Below, in pieces: positions 1 through 10,864 of a DNA stretch of 64,000 bases. Under the pieces are notes generated by a model. The model was not told where the DNA came from, searched no databases, and saw only the letters and a list, made by a program, of their open reading frames with translations. The stretch is from assembly GCA_025331565.1 (NCBI GenBank), contig JAFREQ010000040.1:1133501-1197500 (forward strand), given 5' to 3'. The position numbers and the translations under genes are program-made. The DNA comes from Holacanthus passer (lineage: Eukaryota; Chordata; Actinopteri; Pomacanthidae). Each line of letters starts with the position of its first letter. Within the stretch, counting starts at the first letter, position 1.

Positions 1-639
1 AAACACATGATTGTATAAAGGAGAATAATTCTGTTTTTATTCACACAGTGTCTCAATCAGTGCAAATGACTGTGGTGTTTCTCTGTCGGTCTGATCTCTC
101 AGATGCATAATAGCAAAAAAAGTTTTGGATTTTATTTTAGATCAATCAGTAGACAAAGAAGCACCCGAGCTCGCTGGAAGAGAATCCCAGGATTCCCAAC
201 GGAATTACCCAAAGTGTAAAAATGTCCTACATGCAAGGGTGTTCTCCTAAAACTCTCACACTTACTTAGAGGATTTTTGGCATTCTGCGTTTATTTCTGA
301 TCGTGTGCAGTAAAGATATGGACAGGAAGCAAAAGAGGGCAATGACATCAAGCAAATGTCCACTGCAGTTTCATTATACACCTGATCCTTGAGCCACAGA
401 GACGCCACAAGTCTCTCACACTTTGGGATAAACTTATACAATCAGCACACATTCATATGGACACACGTTTCTTCTGCTAAGAAAAAAAAATTCAACCAAG
501 TTTTTCTGAATGATCACATCTATCTATAACCCAGAAAATCCAGAGGCATCCTCATTAGTTTCCTCTGGGATCATATTCCTGTACGACGTACGCCCGTCAT
601 CTCACTCAGACTCTCACAGCGCCCTCGGCGATCGATGCG

Positions 640-652
640 TGCTGACTCAGCA
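640..652. promoter_or_regulatory. Perfect 13-bp Maf recognition element (T-MARE)
   Basis: The sequence TGCTGACTCAGCA is a complete palindrome about its central base and is the consensus site for Maf-family bZIP dimers (including NRL, MAFB, and small Maf with Nrf2 or Bach). It sits in a CpG-bearing patch about 2.8 kb downstream of the mapk8ip1 alternative first exon in the direction of transcription. The motif is seen directly; binding is inferred. Confidence 0.55.
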
Positions 653-1296
653 GACGGGCTGGGCTCTCTCCAGGTCAGAGATCCCCGCCACACATATACT
701 GTGTCATCGTCACCGAAAGCGAGACGCAGCAAATCAGCCGGGCTGTAGTAACGAGCGGCCGACCCCGACATCAACCCCGTGACACTGTTACCTCACGGGA
801 CCTTAACTAGCTTTCATATCAGCATCCTGATGGGGTTTGTGCCGGACGAGTTGAGAGCAGGTTACAAGTTCAGTGTTATGGTTATGGCTTGTTGAAAAGA
901 TGCCAAGAACTGTGAAATCTGTTGGACCAGCCTCATTGCCAACAAAGTACATCTATTAATTTGCCAAAAAAAGTGAAGTTGTAGAGGAAATTTTGTTACT
1001 GTCAAGATTATGTTCACAGGCAACTTTTCCAAATGATGAGGTGAGAAGTTATTGTACAGCACAAAAGTCGACTGAAGAAGGTTGGAGTTGATGTTTGGAC
1101 ACAGAAAACTCTGGACTTTGAGAGAGATGTTGATATGTTGTATACATTTTTTATTCCTTCTTTATTTGGTCTTATTGATTTTATTGTCTTGACCTCCTCT
1201 GTGCTCACGTCCTTGGCCTTTTGTCATTTTATCTACTTTGTCTCTGGGTTTATTTTGCTTCTGTAACATTAAGAAAAGTGCTATATAAAAGTGTAT

Positions 1297-1352
1297 TATT
1301 ATTAGTTGTAGTAGTAATAGTAACAGTAGTAATAGTAGTAGTAGTAGTAGTT
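1297..1352. repeat. Imperfect (GTA)n microsatellite
   Basis: Imperfect run of TAT, TAG and GTA triplets, ending in six clean GTA units. The open frames across it on both strands are low-complexity valine or threonine runs and are not genes. Confidence 0.85.
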
Positions 1353-3478
1353 TTATGTTTGCATCCTACATGCCATGTTACCTTAATAATGGTTAAGGTC
1401 GGGTAAAGATAATTTGGGTTAAACCAAAAAAAACTTCTCATGCTTCAAATCAGTGTCGACCTTTTCAAACATGAACCACAGGTTTTGAGTTTCCTGAGCA
1501 CATCCACAAAAATGTTAATCAAACTTAAAATGTCTCATTTTCTGTTTGCCCACGAGACACACGTACAATAGATAAGACAACACAAACCAGATACAGCTTA
1601 TAGTTTTAGAACAGTTTTGGTAACTCGACATGACTTTCGATGCATCATGCATGTGTGTAAAAGTCCACGTAAGAATCGTAGCTCAAAGCTGAAGCTGCTG
1701 GAGACGTAGTTCTCTAACAGACCCCCAGCACCAACTCCAAGAATTCCAAACCACAAGACGCCGGAGTCTCATTAGTTAATGTGATTTCCGACATGTCTTA
1801 AGCCCCGAGTTCACCTCTCCAGGGGCGATTTTAATATTTCATGTGCTATTCACTGATTCTGATCCCAGTCTCAACACGTATGATCTTCCACCACTGGAGT
1901 GTTAATAACGGTAACTTTGATTTTTAATTGGTGATCCCCTGATTATTTAAACTCCTGTTCAGGTCACTTTCCATTTTAAGGTGTGTCACTGACTTGTACT
2001 TTGTTTCCTGTATAAAACGGATAAAATGATGGTTGAAAGGCTGATTGACTGACACACGTCTTAGGCTTTAAAACTCAGCTGCGGTCATTGGTTCCTTGGT
2101 CATTTCTCAGCTACAATCTGCTTTGTAAATTTGATGGATCCACATGACTGACAAAGAAGCAGCAGGGGGTTAAAGTCCAGGTTTCAAAACGTCCCTTCAG
2201 AAACATGAAATCACACTCATGTCCACAGTTTATGGTGTAAAACGCACCAGAGGGGAACAACACTGCAGGATTGATGTTTCAGTTTGTTTCACTGAGGATT
2301 TGGGTTAAACTCCTGCAATATTGTGACAGTGGGGGGGGGTGACAGGACGGCCGACTGGTGTCTGTGCCTCCTCGGCCTGCCTCCCTGCTTGTGTTAATGA
2401 AGGACAGCATGACCTCTCGCTCAGGCCACGATGGGCCCGGCCAGCTCATTAGTCTTTATCTGAATCCAGCGATGACCCTGATACTAACGGCTCTGTCTTT
2501 ACCTTCTGCCTGCTTGTAAATGTTGACTGCAGTTTTTGTTCACAAGTGGGACGCAAGGTCAAATATAGATAAGAGTCATTGTTTTTCCTGTTTTAACAGA
2601 TTTTCACTGAGAAACTAATGAGATTTTTAAAAAGGAACAGATCACTTCACGGTGATTTCCACGCAGATTTTATGTCCCTGCAGGCCCACAAGTTGTTATG
2701 TTCAAAGTTCACATGAGAGTGCAAAATGCAAATGAGCTACTGATTATGGACCAAAATCCTGCAAAAGGCAAAACAAAGATGAACAAAAAATAGTGAAAGC
2801 AGAACAGTCATGTCACCCACAGAGCTGTGGATGTTTTACACTTGCACACAGGATGAGCATCTGTGTTGTGCTGTTACTCACACACGTCAACATACACGTT
2901 AAACCCAGCGTTTAGTCGTCACAGCAGATGCACGTATACCCTCGCCCATGTCTCTTTTCCCCTTCTCTCCCCATTAATTCACACGTTTATGCTCCCACTG
3001 AGAGATTACAAGGCTGCACGCTGTCTGTCATTCATCAGCTTCGTCCTCCTGCAAGGACGGGACCAGGACGAGGATCAGGATCAGGACTGTCCTGTCAGGT
3101 AAAACAAACCCCCCCCTCCTTCATCATTCTCTGTATGAAAACAAACTCTGAAGACACAAATTCAGCCTCGCACTGTGTTTGAAACAATCTCCTACATCAA
3201 CATTGCTGCCATGATACACAAACACCAACATAAAGTGTGGCTCCTTTTTTTGGTCAACATAAACCTCGGCTGCACGCTCTACATCTCCTCCTCAGACACC
3301 AACATACACACAGCCATATGCATCCGCTCTCCTTCAAGGGCATGCCTGAGCTTTAAGATGCAAGGAGACGACATATAGCAGAAACAGGCATGTTAGCAGT
3401 TACACACTCACAAGGTCACACACAGCCATGTTGCTGCATCCCAGTAAAAACAGAGAGAGGATGAGAGAGATGCCCTAC

Positions 3479-3534
3479 CATTTCTCCCACTGGTCCTCCA
3501 TCCAACCCTCTTCTCCTTCCCCTCCCGAGTCCAT
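3479..3534 (-). CDS. mapk8ip1: mapk8ip1 alternative first coding exon (exon 1b), N-terminus only
   Basis: JIP1/IB1 is a scaffold that holds MLK, MKK7 and JNK together and links cargo to kinesin-1. Read on the minus strand from an ATG at 3534, this exon encodes MDSGGEGEEGWMEDQWEK and then two bases (TG) before a GT donor (GTAGGG, from 3478). The WMEDQWEKW end closely resembles the known alternative N-terminus of mammalian JIP1 (...SWLEDQWERW), which is followed by LTHDISLEEF. The split codon TG+G would complete the W. The other first exon at 10118-10194 ends in the same phase with AG, where the same G would complete the R of ...SFR, so both can splice to one shared exon 2. That exon lies left of the window. 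A pyrimidine-rich tract with AG lies about 30 bases upstream of the ATG, so a further 5'UTR exon is possible. The a/b paralogue is not determined. Confidence 0.78.
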
Positions 3535-3830
3535 ACTGTAAGTGAGGAGGGCATCCACAGCTGAGAGGAGAGGAGGAGGAGAAGGAGCAAAGAGGGTTAG
3601 AAAGTGAAGGAGGGGAGGGTGGGAGAGAGGGAGGAGCGAGCAGGAAGAGAGCCGGAGGAGAGGGAGGAGGGGTGCAGCTCGTCCAGGTCGATGGGAGAGG
3701 CGTCCGATTCAGAGCCCTGCTGCTGCCGCCGCTGCTCATCCGGAGGAGAGAGAGATAGAGGGGGGGAATTATTTAAAGCGGAGGAGCTGAATCTGCCACA
3801 GAGGAGAAGTGTTATATAATCTACTCCTCT
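3535..3830 (-). promoter_or_regulatory. Putative promoter/5'UTR of mapk8ip1 exon 1b
   Basis: Directly upstream of exon 1b on the minus strand lies a strongly strand-asymmetric block: purine-rich on plus, so CT-rich on minus. It is followed by a CpG-bearing patch at about 3680-3760 and two TATA-like AT cores at 3766-3772 and 3812-3819. No cDNA-like boundary is visible except a good AG acceptor (CTCTCAG) next to the exon. It could be promoter plus leader, or an intron end. The open frames here on both strands are low-complexity products of the purine bias. Confidence 0.4.
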
Positions 3831-4782
3831 CTCTCTCTCTCCTTCCCTCTCGCTGATGTTTACTCTGCTCTGCGTGCATCAGATTTACTACGCCACTGCA
3901 GGAAAGTGCTGGTGTTTGCAGAACGTTCAACGCCACGGCCAAACAGGAGAAACATCAGCACAAGAAGACACTCCTCTGTCTCTCTCCCTCTCTCTCTCTC
4001 TGCAAAACACTGTCGTGCTCAATTATTCATGAGGCCCATTGATCATAAGACTCCTAATTTTCCTCTCTCTGTCTTTCTCTCCATTCATCCTCTTAAAAAA
4101 AAAAAAATCAGTTTATTACAAGGTGGGTCTTATTCTTCTATTCTCACAAGGTAACTGTTGAGGTCGGGCGACATTCATAAACGACTGACAGGACAGAAAA
4201 TGCACAACAGTTTATCCAGATTATCAAAACTTATTTTATTTTTGCCTTTATTTTCTCTCCACTTATTTTAAGGTAGCTACAAATAGGTTTATCCAAAGTG
4301 TAATAATTCTTCATTATGCATTAAAATTTTGCTTACCTAGAGGTTTGTTTACAACCTGTCTGATCCTCATGTTTCCACTGCTGATGTCAGTCACCAACTT
4401 GATGAACACAACATTGTTATTGCTGACAGAGAACCTACAAATAATAAGGTAAAAGTCGTAATATCCTTTAATCTGTGCTGGTGTTTGCTTCTTGAGGCAG
4501 GTGGTTCAGCTTCCTCTCAAAATCAATGTGTGTGTGGGAGTGTGTGCACGCCCAACTGTACAGTCCATTAACCCTGTCAATCCTGCTGACCTTAAAACCT
4601 CCTGCCAGCATCTCATAGACCAGAACCCAGTCTGTTGACCATCACGCTTTACATGAGCATAATATAATAATAGTATTAGCCGCCAAAGGCTTCGATAAAT
4701 CAAAGCAAAGAGGTGATTCTCTACGTCAGAGAGAGAGATTATCCTCATAACACAAACAGCATCTTTAATGAGACTGTTAAAG

Positions 4783-5200
4783 CTGCACTAATCAATATTT
4801 TTTACACAATAAAAAAATCAATCTGTACTGTGAACAGTTCGCGATGAGCTGGTGAAGAAAGTGGAACAACAAGCAGAGAAAGGGCCAGATGGAGGAAACC
4901 AAACGTGAGCTAAACAGGAGCAGATGTTGGACTTAGACTCATCAGGAGGACAGAAAAAATAACAGTACTTTTTCTACGCTATAACAACTTGATGACACTC
5001 AAATGTATCAGCTGTTTGTCAATTTGTTTTTCCGCCCCCTAGTGGCCAGAAATCAATTAACACAGTTCCAAATGACAGCAAAGACATTTCATTCATCCAT
5101 GCATCCATTAGAACTAAACACAGTTTCAGAGACAAAAGTAAAAGTTAGGCTTTGGAAAACAAACTCCAGGCTTCAAACGTTCCTTCACAAAGGTCAAAGA
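4783..5200 (+). repeat. Dispersed teleost repeat fragments
   Basis: The segment from AAGCTGCACTAATCAATATT through the GAGCTGGTGAAGAAAGTGGA region looks like a repeat I recognise as common in ray-finned fish. Related pieces occur at about 27040-27120 (reverse orientation, sharing GAGCCAGAT and GGAGTTGGTGGAGAC motifs) and about 32405-32455 (GCAGCTAAAGAGCCAGA). The tail at about 5164-5200, with CTCCAGGCTTCAAA, recurs at 43803-43820. Family name not assigned. Confidence 0.55.
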
Positions 5201-5291
5201 TACTAAATCCTCATTTTTCTACAGTCTGAGTTAATAACACACAGCCATATGGCCATACAGCACGTCCTCGGCCACTGGCCAGAGCCTATGG

Positions 5292-5293
<2 letters not shown>

Positions 5294-5335
<42 letters not shown>
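5294..5335. repeat. (CA)n microsatellite
   Basis: Uninterrupted CA dinucleotide run of about 21 units. Confidence 0.97.
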
Positions 5336-5337
<2 letters not shown>

Positions 5338-5887
5338 TATTGTTATGATGTAAATCCAACCTGCAATTTGAAGGACACTCTGACACTTTGACCATTAACA
5401 CTAACATGATTCAGACAGAGCGATTAAAGAAAATAGATTTATCTATAATGAAAATAACAATTGTTCACAGTCAGATGTAATAAAACTACATTCAAAGCAA
5501 ACAAACACATGAAGTATTTGAAGTATCTCGAACGCAAGGAGAGACAGCCTTTTTAAGTTCAAACGGGCTTATTATATCAGCACAACTCCTCACAACACCA
5601 ACAAAAATATGTTCAAAAAAGAAAAAAATGGAAGAATCTGGTAAAATTATTTACACAGTGTCTATTTACAGAGACAAAATGTGAGTAAAGCAGCGCCAGC
5701 AAATTGAAATGAGAGCAGATGAGAGTACAGGAAAGTGTCTTATTAAAATATGACATAAAAATTTAAAAAATAACAAAAAAACCCAAAAAACAAAAAATAG
5801 GAAAAAAGGCTGTTTCAAATAAAGGCCCGATAAATTAAAGAAAATGAACTATCATAATTCTGTTAAAGCTGAAACAAATGGGTTGAG

Positions 5888-5981
5888 AAGGAGAGAGAGA
5901 GAGAGACAGAGAGAGAGAGAGAGCGAGAGAGACGAGGGGGACAGATAGAAGAGAGAGAGACAGAGACAGGGAGAACCGGAT

Positions 5982-6019
<38 letters not shown>

Positions 6020-6091
6020 AGAGAGAGAGAGAGATGAAGGGAGAGAGAGAGATGAGGGAGAGAGAGAGATGAAGGAGAGAGAGAGAGGGAG

Positions 6092-6134
<43 letters not shown>
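5888..6134. repeat. Long (GA)n polypurine tract
   Basis: About 245 bases of almost pure purine on the plus strand, mainly GA repeats with GATGAAG and GAGGGAGG interruptions that recur in a regular way. Serine/leucine-rich frames of 100-130 aa on the minus strand are low-complexity artefacts of this tract. Confidence 0.95.
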
Positions 6135-6137
<3 letters not shown>

Positions 6138-7426
6138 TACTGTATAAGCAGAGGGGAGGTGCCATTAGGTGGAATGTGTGGTGTCAGCAGAATTGAGCGA
6201 CAGCAGTAAATAATCAGCGAGGGGCCGAACTGCAACCAGAGCAATAACTGTCCACTCTGTCAGCTTCTGCTCCGGGTGAAATTCAAATCAGCTCAATTTA
6301 TATTCTCTCTCTCTCTCTTTCTGTGTCCATCTATCGGGCTCTATCTTTGTCTGTCTGTCTGTGTCTCTCTGAGGAGAAAAGGCGGTTGAAAAAAACTACA
6401 AGCTAATCGTGTTGAAAAAACCTAAAATCGAGTTTCAAGGAAACATCAAAGTCCATGAAAGACAGATGTAGTGAATCAGGAAATCTCTCTCTCTCTCTCT
6501 CTCTCACATCACATCCTTTCACATCCCACACCCTGTTAATTCCATCTGCTGGAGCAGATCTCGTCAGAGGAGTCACGTCAAATGTGGAAGCCGCGGTGAA
6601 AACATGAAAGAAACAGGAGAGGGTTGTACTTTCAGTTTGATTATTTAGTGATCTGCGCTTTTAAAACGTGTGCTTTTAAAAGTCTGGTTAAAAGAAGTCA
6701 TGTGGCAGTATTACTACTTTAGTTTATAAGATATTAAACAAACCTTTCAATTAAGAATTACATTGATATATTACTAAACTGTTCTCTCAGTTACATTATT
6801 CTGATAAACGTAAGGTAGATTATGTTCACAGGTCCAGTCTAATAGGTAATAAAAGCACTTTGGTTGAGGTCAGGCAAAGATCGTGGTTTCTGTCAAATGT
6901 GAACGATCACAGATTTGAGTCAGACTTTCTCAGACCCAGACTCAGTTTCAGGGTTGCATTATGAGAAAGAAGACACTGAATCACACACAACGTCCAAGTG
7001 TTATTTCCATTGTGGTGCTCGATGTATAGAGGGCAAAGACGCGGGAGTCCAGGTCACGAAGTAACGTCATACCACCAACAAACCAACACGATCAATACTT
7101 CTATCATCGTCAGTACAATCACTCCCAAGTCGGACACATCACATTTCAGTTCAGTTTGATCTCACACAATCAAATCAACATAAAGTCTTTGACGCACAGC
7201 GATCGAGTCACAATCAATCCAAGAGGCACTCATTCATTCATCACTGTTCATGTTTACCTGTTTAGGGTGATTCACATTACTGTAAATATCATTTAAAATA
7301 TGATAAATATTGAATTGTATTTGAGAGAAATTGGTTTGTCCTCAAGAGGGATTTCTGGTTTCAGGAGATCCCTGTTTCTCCCCCATAATGCACAACAGAA
7401 CAATCTGTCAGTCTCGTTTACAAGCT

Positions 7427-7485
<59 letters not shown>

Positions 7486-7488
7486 GAT
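7427..7488. repeat. (CA)n microsatellite
   Basis: CA dinucleotide run with one AAAC interruption near its right end. Confidence 0.95.
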
Positions 7489-8777
7489 ATAAACACTGTG
7501 ATAATGTGGAGGAATCTCCTGCTATGCCCTCTCGTGCCGCAGATGATCAATGCAGTGTGAAAGAAATTAAAGGCACAATTCACCTTTTACATATGAGATA
7601 TTCATTTCATTTGGCTCCATTGAAATTAGCTGAACAACCAGAAACACGGCTTATAGCTTTGAAACTACTGAACAATAATTACACAGAAAAGCAGACAGCA
7701 GGATGTCTTGATCGAGTTTAGTCCCCGGATCCTACTGAGACAGTCATGATCTCATATTAAATACTACAGGATACTAAAAGTCATTTAGTAAAAAATGGTA
7801 AAGCTGATGTTGAGTAATATATTGCATGTCATCCTTTAACTCCTTATCTCCCTTCATCTTCAGCATGAGCAAAGTACTGATGTTCAAATGCAGAGATGAA
7901 CCTGATAAAGTCATTTAAACATGTTTAACTTTGCTCTCGTCGCTCACCGTCAGTGTGAAAATTATTGACTGCTCTCGCTTTAGGGGCTTCAAAATGGGCT
8001 CACAGGCTTGAAAAGCTAAAGCTGCTCCTGTATCTCAGACAGCAGCAGGTCGGGGAGAGACGGCGGGTTCGACCACAGCGTGTGGAGGCCGGGACGGAGG
8101 ACAACATGCCAACATATGGCTGCTCTGGGACTGGGTCGACCCCGAGGCTGTGGATTATCTGGCTTCTTTCTCCAGTCAGCTCTTAAATATCAATCAATAC
8201 AGTTTAGTCTCCAATAACATGTGATGGGAAAAAACAGGTTGAAGCTACGAACCACAATGTCTGATTTAAAGTGAGGAATTTTATTTTGAAATTTTTTCTA
8301 ATTGTCTTTTTAGCTTTCTTTTAAACAACATTTCTTTAAGGTTTTGTGATAAACTCTTATTTTGAAGGCCCAAACTGTATTTTCTATTATGTAACTGAGA
8401 GAACTATTAACATAAATAAATTAAGAGTTTGACTTACAGCCAATCCTTTAAACATTAATGACTCTGATTAAGAAGCTCTTGTTGTTCTTGTGGTTATGAA
8501 TTCTGGTGATGATACAACACTTCAGTTCACATTCAGATCATAGATGCCTCTTCAGTCTTTCTTGTTTTCCCCTGACAGTTTGTTTTTTTGTTCTTCGTAA
8601 AACTTTGAGGCCGTTATTTATTTTATTTATATATTTTCACGTCAGATAAATCAAACGCTGCTGGAACGACTCTGAAGCTGCTGAGATGAAAATCTGAAGG
8701 AAGATGGTTTGTGGATCCGCCTGCTTGCAGCTCTGCTAATGAGACAGGGACAGACTGAGCCTCAGGGTGTGTATTCC

Positions 8778-8780
<3 letters not shown>

Positions 8781-8816
<36 letters not shown>

Positions 8817-8909
8817 TGCAGTCACACTGGGGAATATTGATCACAGGCCTCTATCCACCCAGTAATGACACTGAAAAATCAGCTTCTCCCCATGCAACAT
8901 TGTAAGGAG

Positions 8910-8958
<49 letters not shown>
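8781..8958. repeat. Two nearby (GT)n microsatellites
   Basis: GT runs at 8781-8806 (ending in GAGAGAGA) and 8912-8958, about 105 bases apart. Confidence 0.95.
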
Positions 8959-8960
<2 letters not shown>

Positions 8961-9889
8961 ACAGGCCTGTCACCAGCATGCAGCTAATCCCTGCTCAGCT
9001 CTCTGACATGTTGAGCTCCTCTGCCGGCTGAATTAGCTGAACACCTACCTGCTCGACTCTCAACACTTTTTTCATGATCCGCTAACAAACCTATCAATTA
9101 TGGATTTTATGCAACTGATTATTTATTGATTTATATGCAATAAAATGCCTATCACAAGTTCCCAGTGCTCAGAGTGAGTCTTCAGTCCAAGAATTTATAG
9201 AGTGACATTAGATGAATATGAAACAAAAGCAGAAAATACTCAAGTAAAATCAGCAAAAATTAATAATTTCTAATAACTGATTGTGAATTTTTTTATATAA
9301 CTATTATTCATTCTGTGACTATGAGCTCTACAGCCACAAACTAACACATTCAAAACCATTTATTTATGAGACAGATATTAAGTCTCTATCCTACAAATCA
9401 ACATAAAACTATAAAACATCATCTAAGACATTTATTTTGTGTCATCTCAAACCTCCAGGCTGAAGCTGCCTGATGGCAAAAGATGGACAGTTTATTTAAT
9501 ATGTTTATGCCAAACTTCAAATTTCCATTCAAATAAGATGCATCCAAACAAACCTTTAACAGAAACATATCCTAAATAGTGATGAGCTGCTCTCCAGCTC
9601 CTGCACATGAAATATGAGTTTCTCTGATAGTGACAGAAGATGAACGTGCTGTTCATAAAAAGCATTACTATGCACCACAAACACATGAAGTCACTGGTTG
9701 GACATGACCACATGCAGCAAATCAAGCTCCCAATGAGGGAAACTGTGCTTCAGTAAAATCCTGTGGATGTGAGAAGGAAACACCATAAACAGGCCAATAC
9801 AAAGTCATTGTTCACAGCTGGAGCTCCTGCACTTTGGAGCAGATTTAATCCAAAGGTGTGCGACACATTGAAAAATGCATGAGTGCAGC

Positions 9890-10290
9890 AGATGCATGCG
9901 GCTCGTCCTGCGGGAACAGACACGCCCAAACACCCAAACATGCGGCTCCACGACACGCAGCGACCCGCAGAGCCGAGCGGAGGCGAGCGGCTGCAGCGGC
10001 GGCGGCGGCTTCAGCCCTGCGGAGCCGCCGCCGGAGCGCAGCCTCCAGGGGCGCCCTCCCCTCCCTCCCCCTCCCTCCTCTACACGGCCTCCCTGCCGTT
10101 CCCCCCGGGGCTCCTACCTGAAGCTGGCCGGGGAGTTGACCTGGATGCTGCGGCCGGACCGCGGGCTGGGCTTCCTCTTCTCTCGCTCCGCCATCGGCTC
10201 CGCTGTTCGGCCCCGCAGACACCTGAGAGCCCGGCGAGGCGGCGACAGGCTGCTGCCTTCACGGACTGCGGGACAAATGGACACTCTGTG
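9890..10290. promoter_or_regulatory. CpG island at mapk8ip1 exon 1a
   Basis: A sharply GC-rich, CpG-dense block in otherwise AT-rich DNA, centred on the first coding exon at 10118-10194. It includes GGCGGCGGCGGC runs. This is the expected housekeeping or neuronal type promoter of the longer mapk8ip1 transcript. The island produces long spurious open frames on both strands (9845-10383) through lack of stops. Confidence 0.85.
10118..10194 (-). CDS. mapk8ip1: mapk8ip1 CpG-island first coding exon (exon 1a), N-terminus only
   Basis: On the minus strand an ATG at 10194 opens 25 codons, starting MAEREKRKPSPRSGRS and ending VNSPASF, plus two bases (AG) before a GTAGGA donor. Mammalian JIP1 begins MAERE, and its first exon ends ...SPPNFR before LTHDISLEEF, so both the start and the ...SPASF(R) end fit, as does the CpG-island setting. 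The middle of the exon is shorter and more basic than in mammals. AG plus a leading G from exon 2 would give the R. The alternative exon at 3479-3534 uses the same phase. The JNK-binding, SH3 and PTB domains are not in the window. Neighbour: the 3' end of the Roco gene lies about 2.2 kb upstream on the same strand. The identification rests mainly on the agreement of two independent N-termini. Confidence 0.8.
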
Positions 10291-10377
10291 TGCAACAACT
10301 CTGCAACGACTGAATGGCAACATTGCAGGATATGGACAATGTATTTTGGGCTATTGTTCTCATGCATGCCTCTACTA

Positions 10378-10700
10378 AGATAAGATATTTATTTATTAGT
10401 CCCACAACAGGGAAGTTCACAGCATTACAGCAGCAAGATAAACAGTAGGTAGAAAAACAGTATAAACAAGAGAAGCATAAAAAAGTATCAACAATTTAAC
10501 TAGAGTAGAAAATATTAACACTTTAGCTATAATAAAAGTATAGAAATATACATATATTGGCTAGACGGTATTAATAAATTAACAAGACAAATGTGAACTA
10601 TGAAAATATAAAAAACAATATATACCACTATAGACAGGATGAAAAGGATGAATTAAGATGAAATGCAATGAAATGAACTATTGCACTGATTTTTTTTTTC
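10378..10700 (+). repeat. Dispersed repeat with TATTAGTCCCACAACAGGGAA core
   Basis: The block begins with AAGATAAGATATTTATTTATTAGTCCCACAACAGGGAA-like sequence, recognisable as a common fish LINE/SINE tail. Shorter copies of the left end occur at 18176-18235 (with TTGGTCCCACAACAGGGAA). The right part (AATTAACAAGACAAATGTG ... GAACTATTGCAC) is matched at about 38030-38155. The element family is not named. Confidence 0.65.
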
Positions 10701-10821
10701 TAATTTATTGATCATCATTTAATTTTAATTTATTTAGTGTGATATGCGTTGTGTTGTGTTTAACTCATACTGCAGCTGCTTCAACACAATAATTTTCAAG
10801 TTTAGGACAGAGAAAGTATAG

Positions 10822-10863
<42 letters not shown>
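10822..10863. repeat. (TATC)n microsatellite
   Basis: About ten perfect CTAT/TATC tetranucleotide units, followed by degenerate copies to about 10882. Confidence 0.95.

Positions 10864-10864
<1 letters not shown>

Larger units (their letters stand above)
1..3478. other. Left-edge non-coding stretch, presumed mapk8ip1 intron
   Basis: No exon is supported here. If the mapk8ip1 model is right, this is intron between its alternative first exon (3479-3534) and a second exon outside the window; I looked for the conserved ISLEEFEDEDLSEITDE-type coding of exon 2 and did not find it. The stretch holds a possible repeat fragment at positions 4-29, a CpG-bearing patch at about 580-780 with a perfect Maf site, an imperfect GTA microsatellite at 1297-1352, and otherwise AT-rich unique-looking DNA. 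Confidence 0.5.
3831..10117. other. Intron between mapk8ip1 alternative first exons
   Basis: About 6.3 kb with no supportable exon. It holds microsatellites (CA at 5294-5335 and 7427-7488, a GA tract at 5888-6134, CT at 6302-6320 and 6484-6506, GT at 8781-8806 and 8912-8958), a dispersed repeat at about 4783-5200, and AT-rich unique DNA. Its intronic status follows from the two flanking mapk8ip1 first exons on the minus strand. Confidence 0.6.

Noticed and set aside
571..774. 67-codon minus-strand frame starting MMSGSAARYY
   Set aside because: No recognised family and no matching splice sites; better explained as a CpG-bearing regulatory patch.
3416..3819. Proline/serine-rich (minus) and glutamate/arginine-rich (plus) frames
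   Set aside because: Caused by the purine/pyrimidine strand bias next to mapk8ip1 exon 1b; the minus frame is not the one that matches JIP1.
5852..6244. Serine/leucine-rich frames of 100-130 codons on the minus strand
   Set aside because: Pure translation of the GA microsatellite tract.
7293..7583. Frames rich in Val/Cys or Thr/His
   Set aside because: Translation of the CA microsatellite at 7427-7488.
9845..10383. Long overlapping open frames of 87-167 codons on both strands
   Set aside because: They are stop-poor by-products of the CpG island. Only the short MAERE frame at 10118-10194 fits a known protein and ends at a splice donor.
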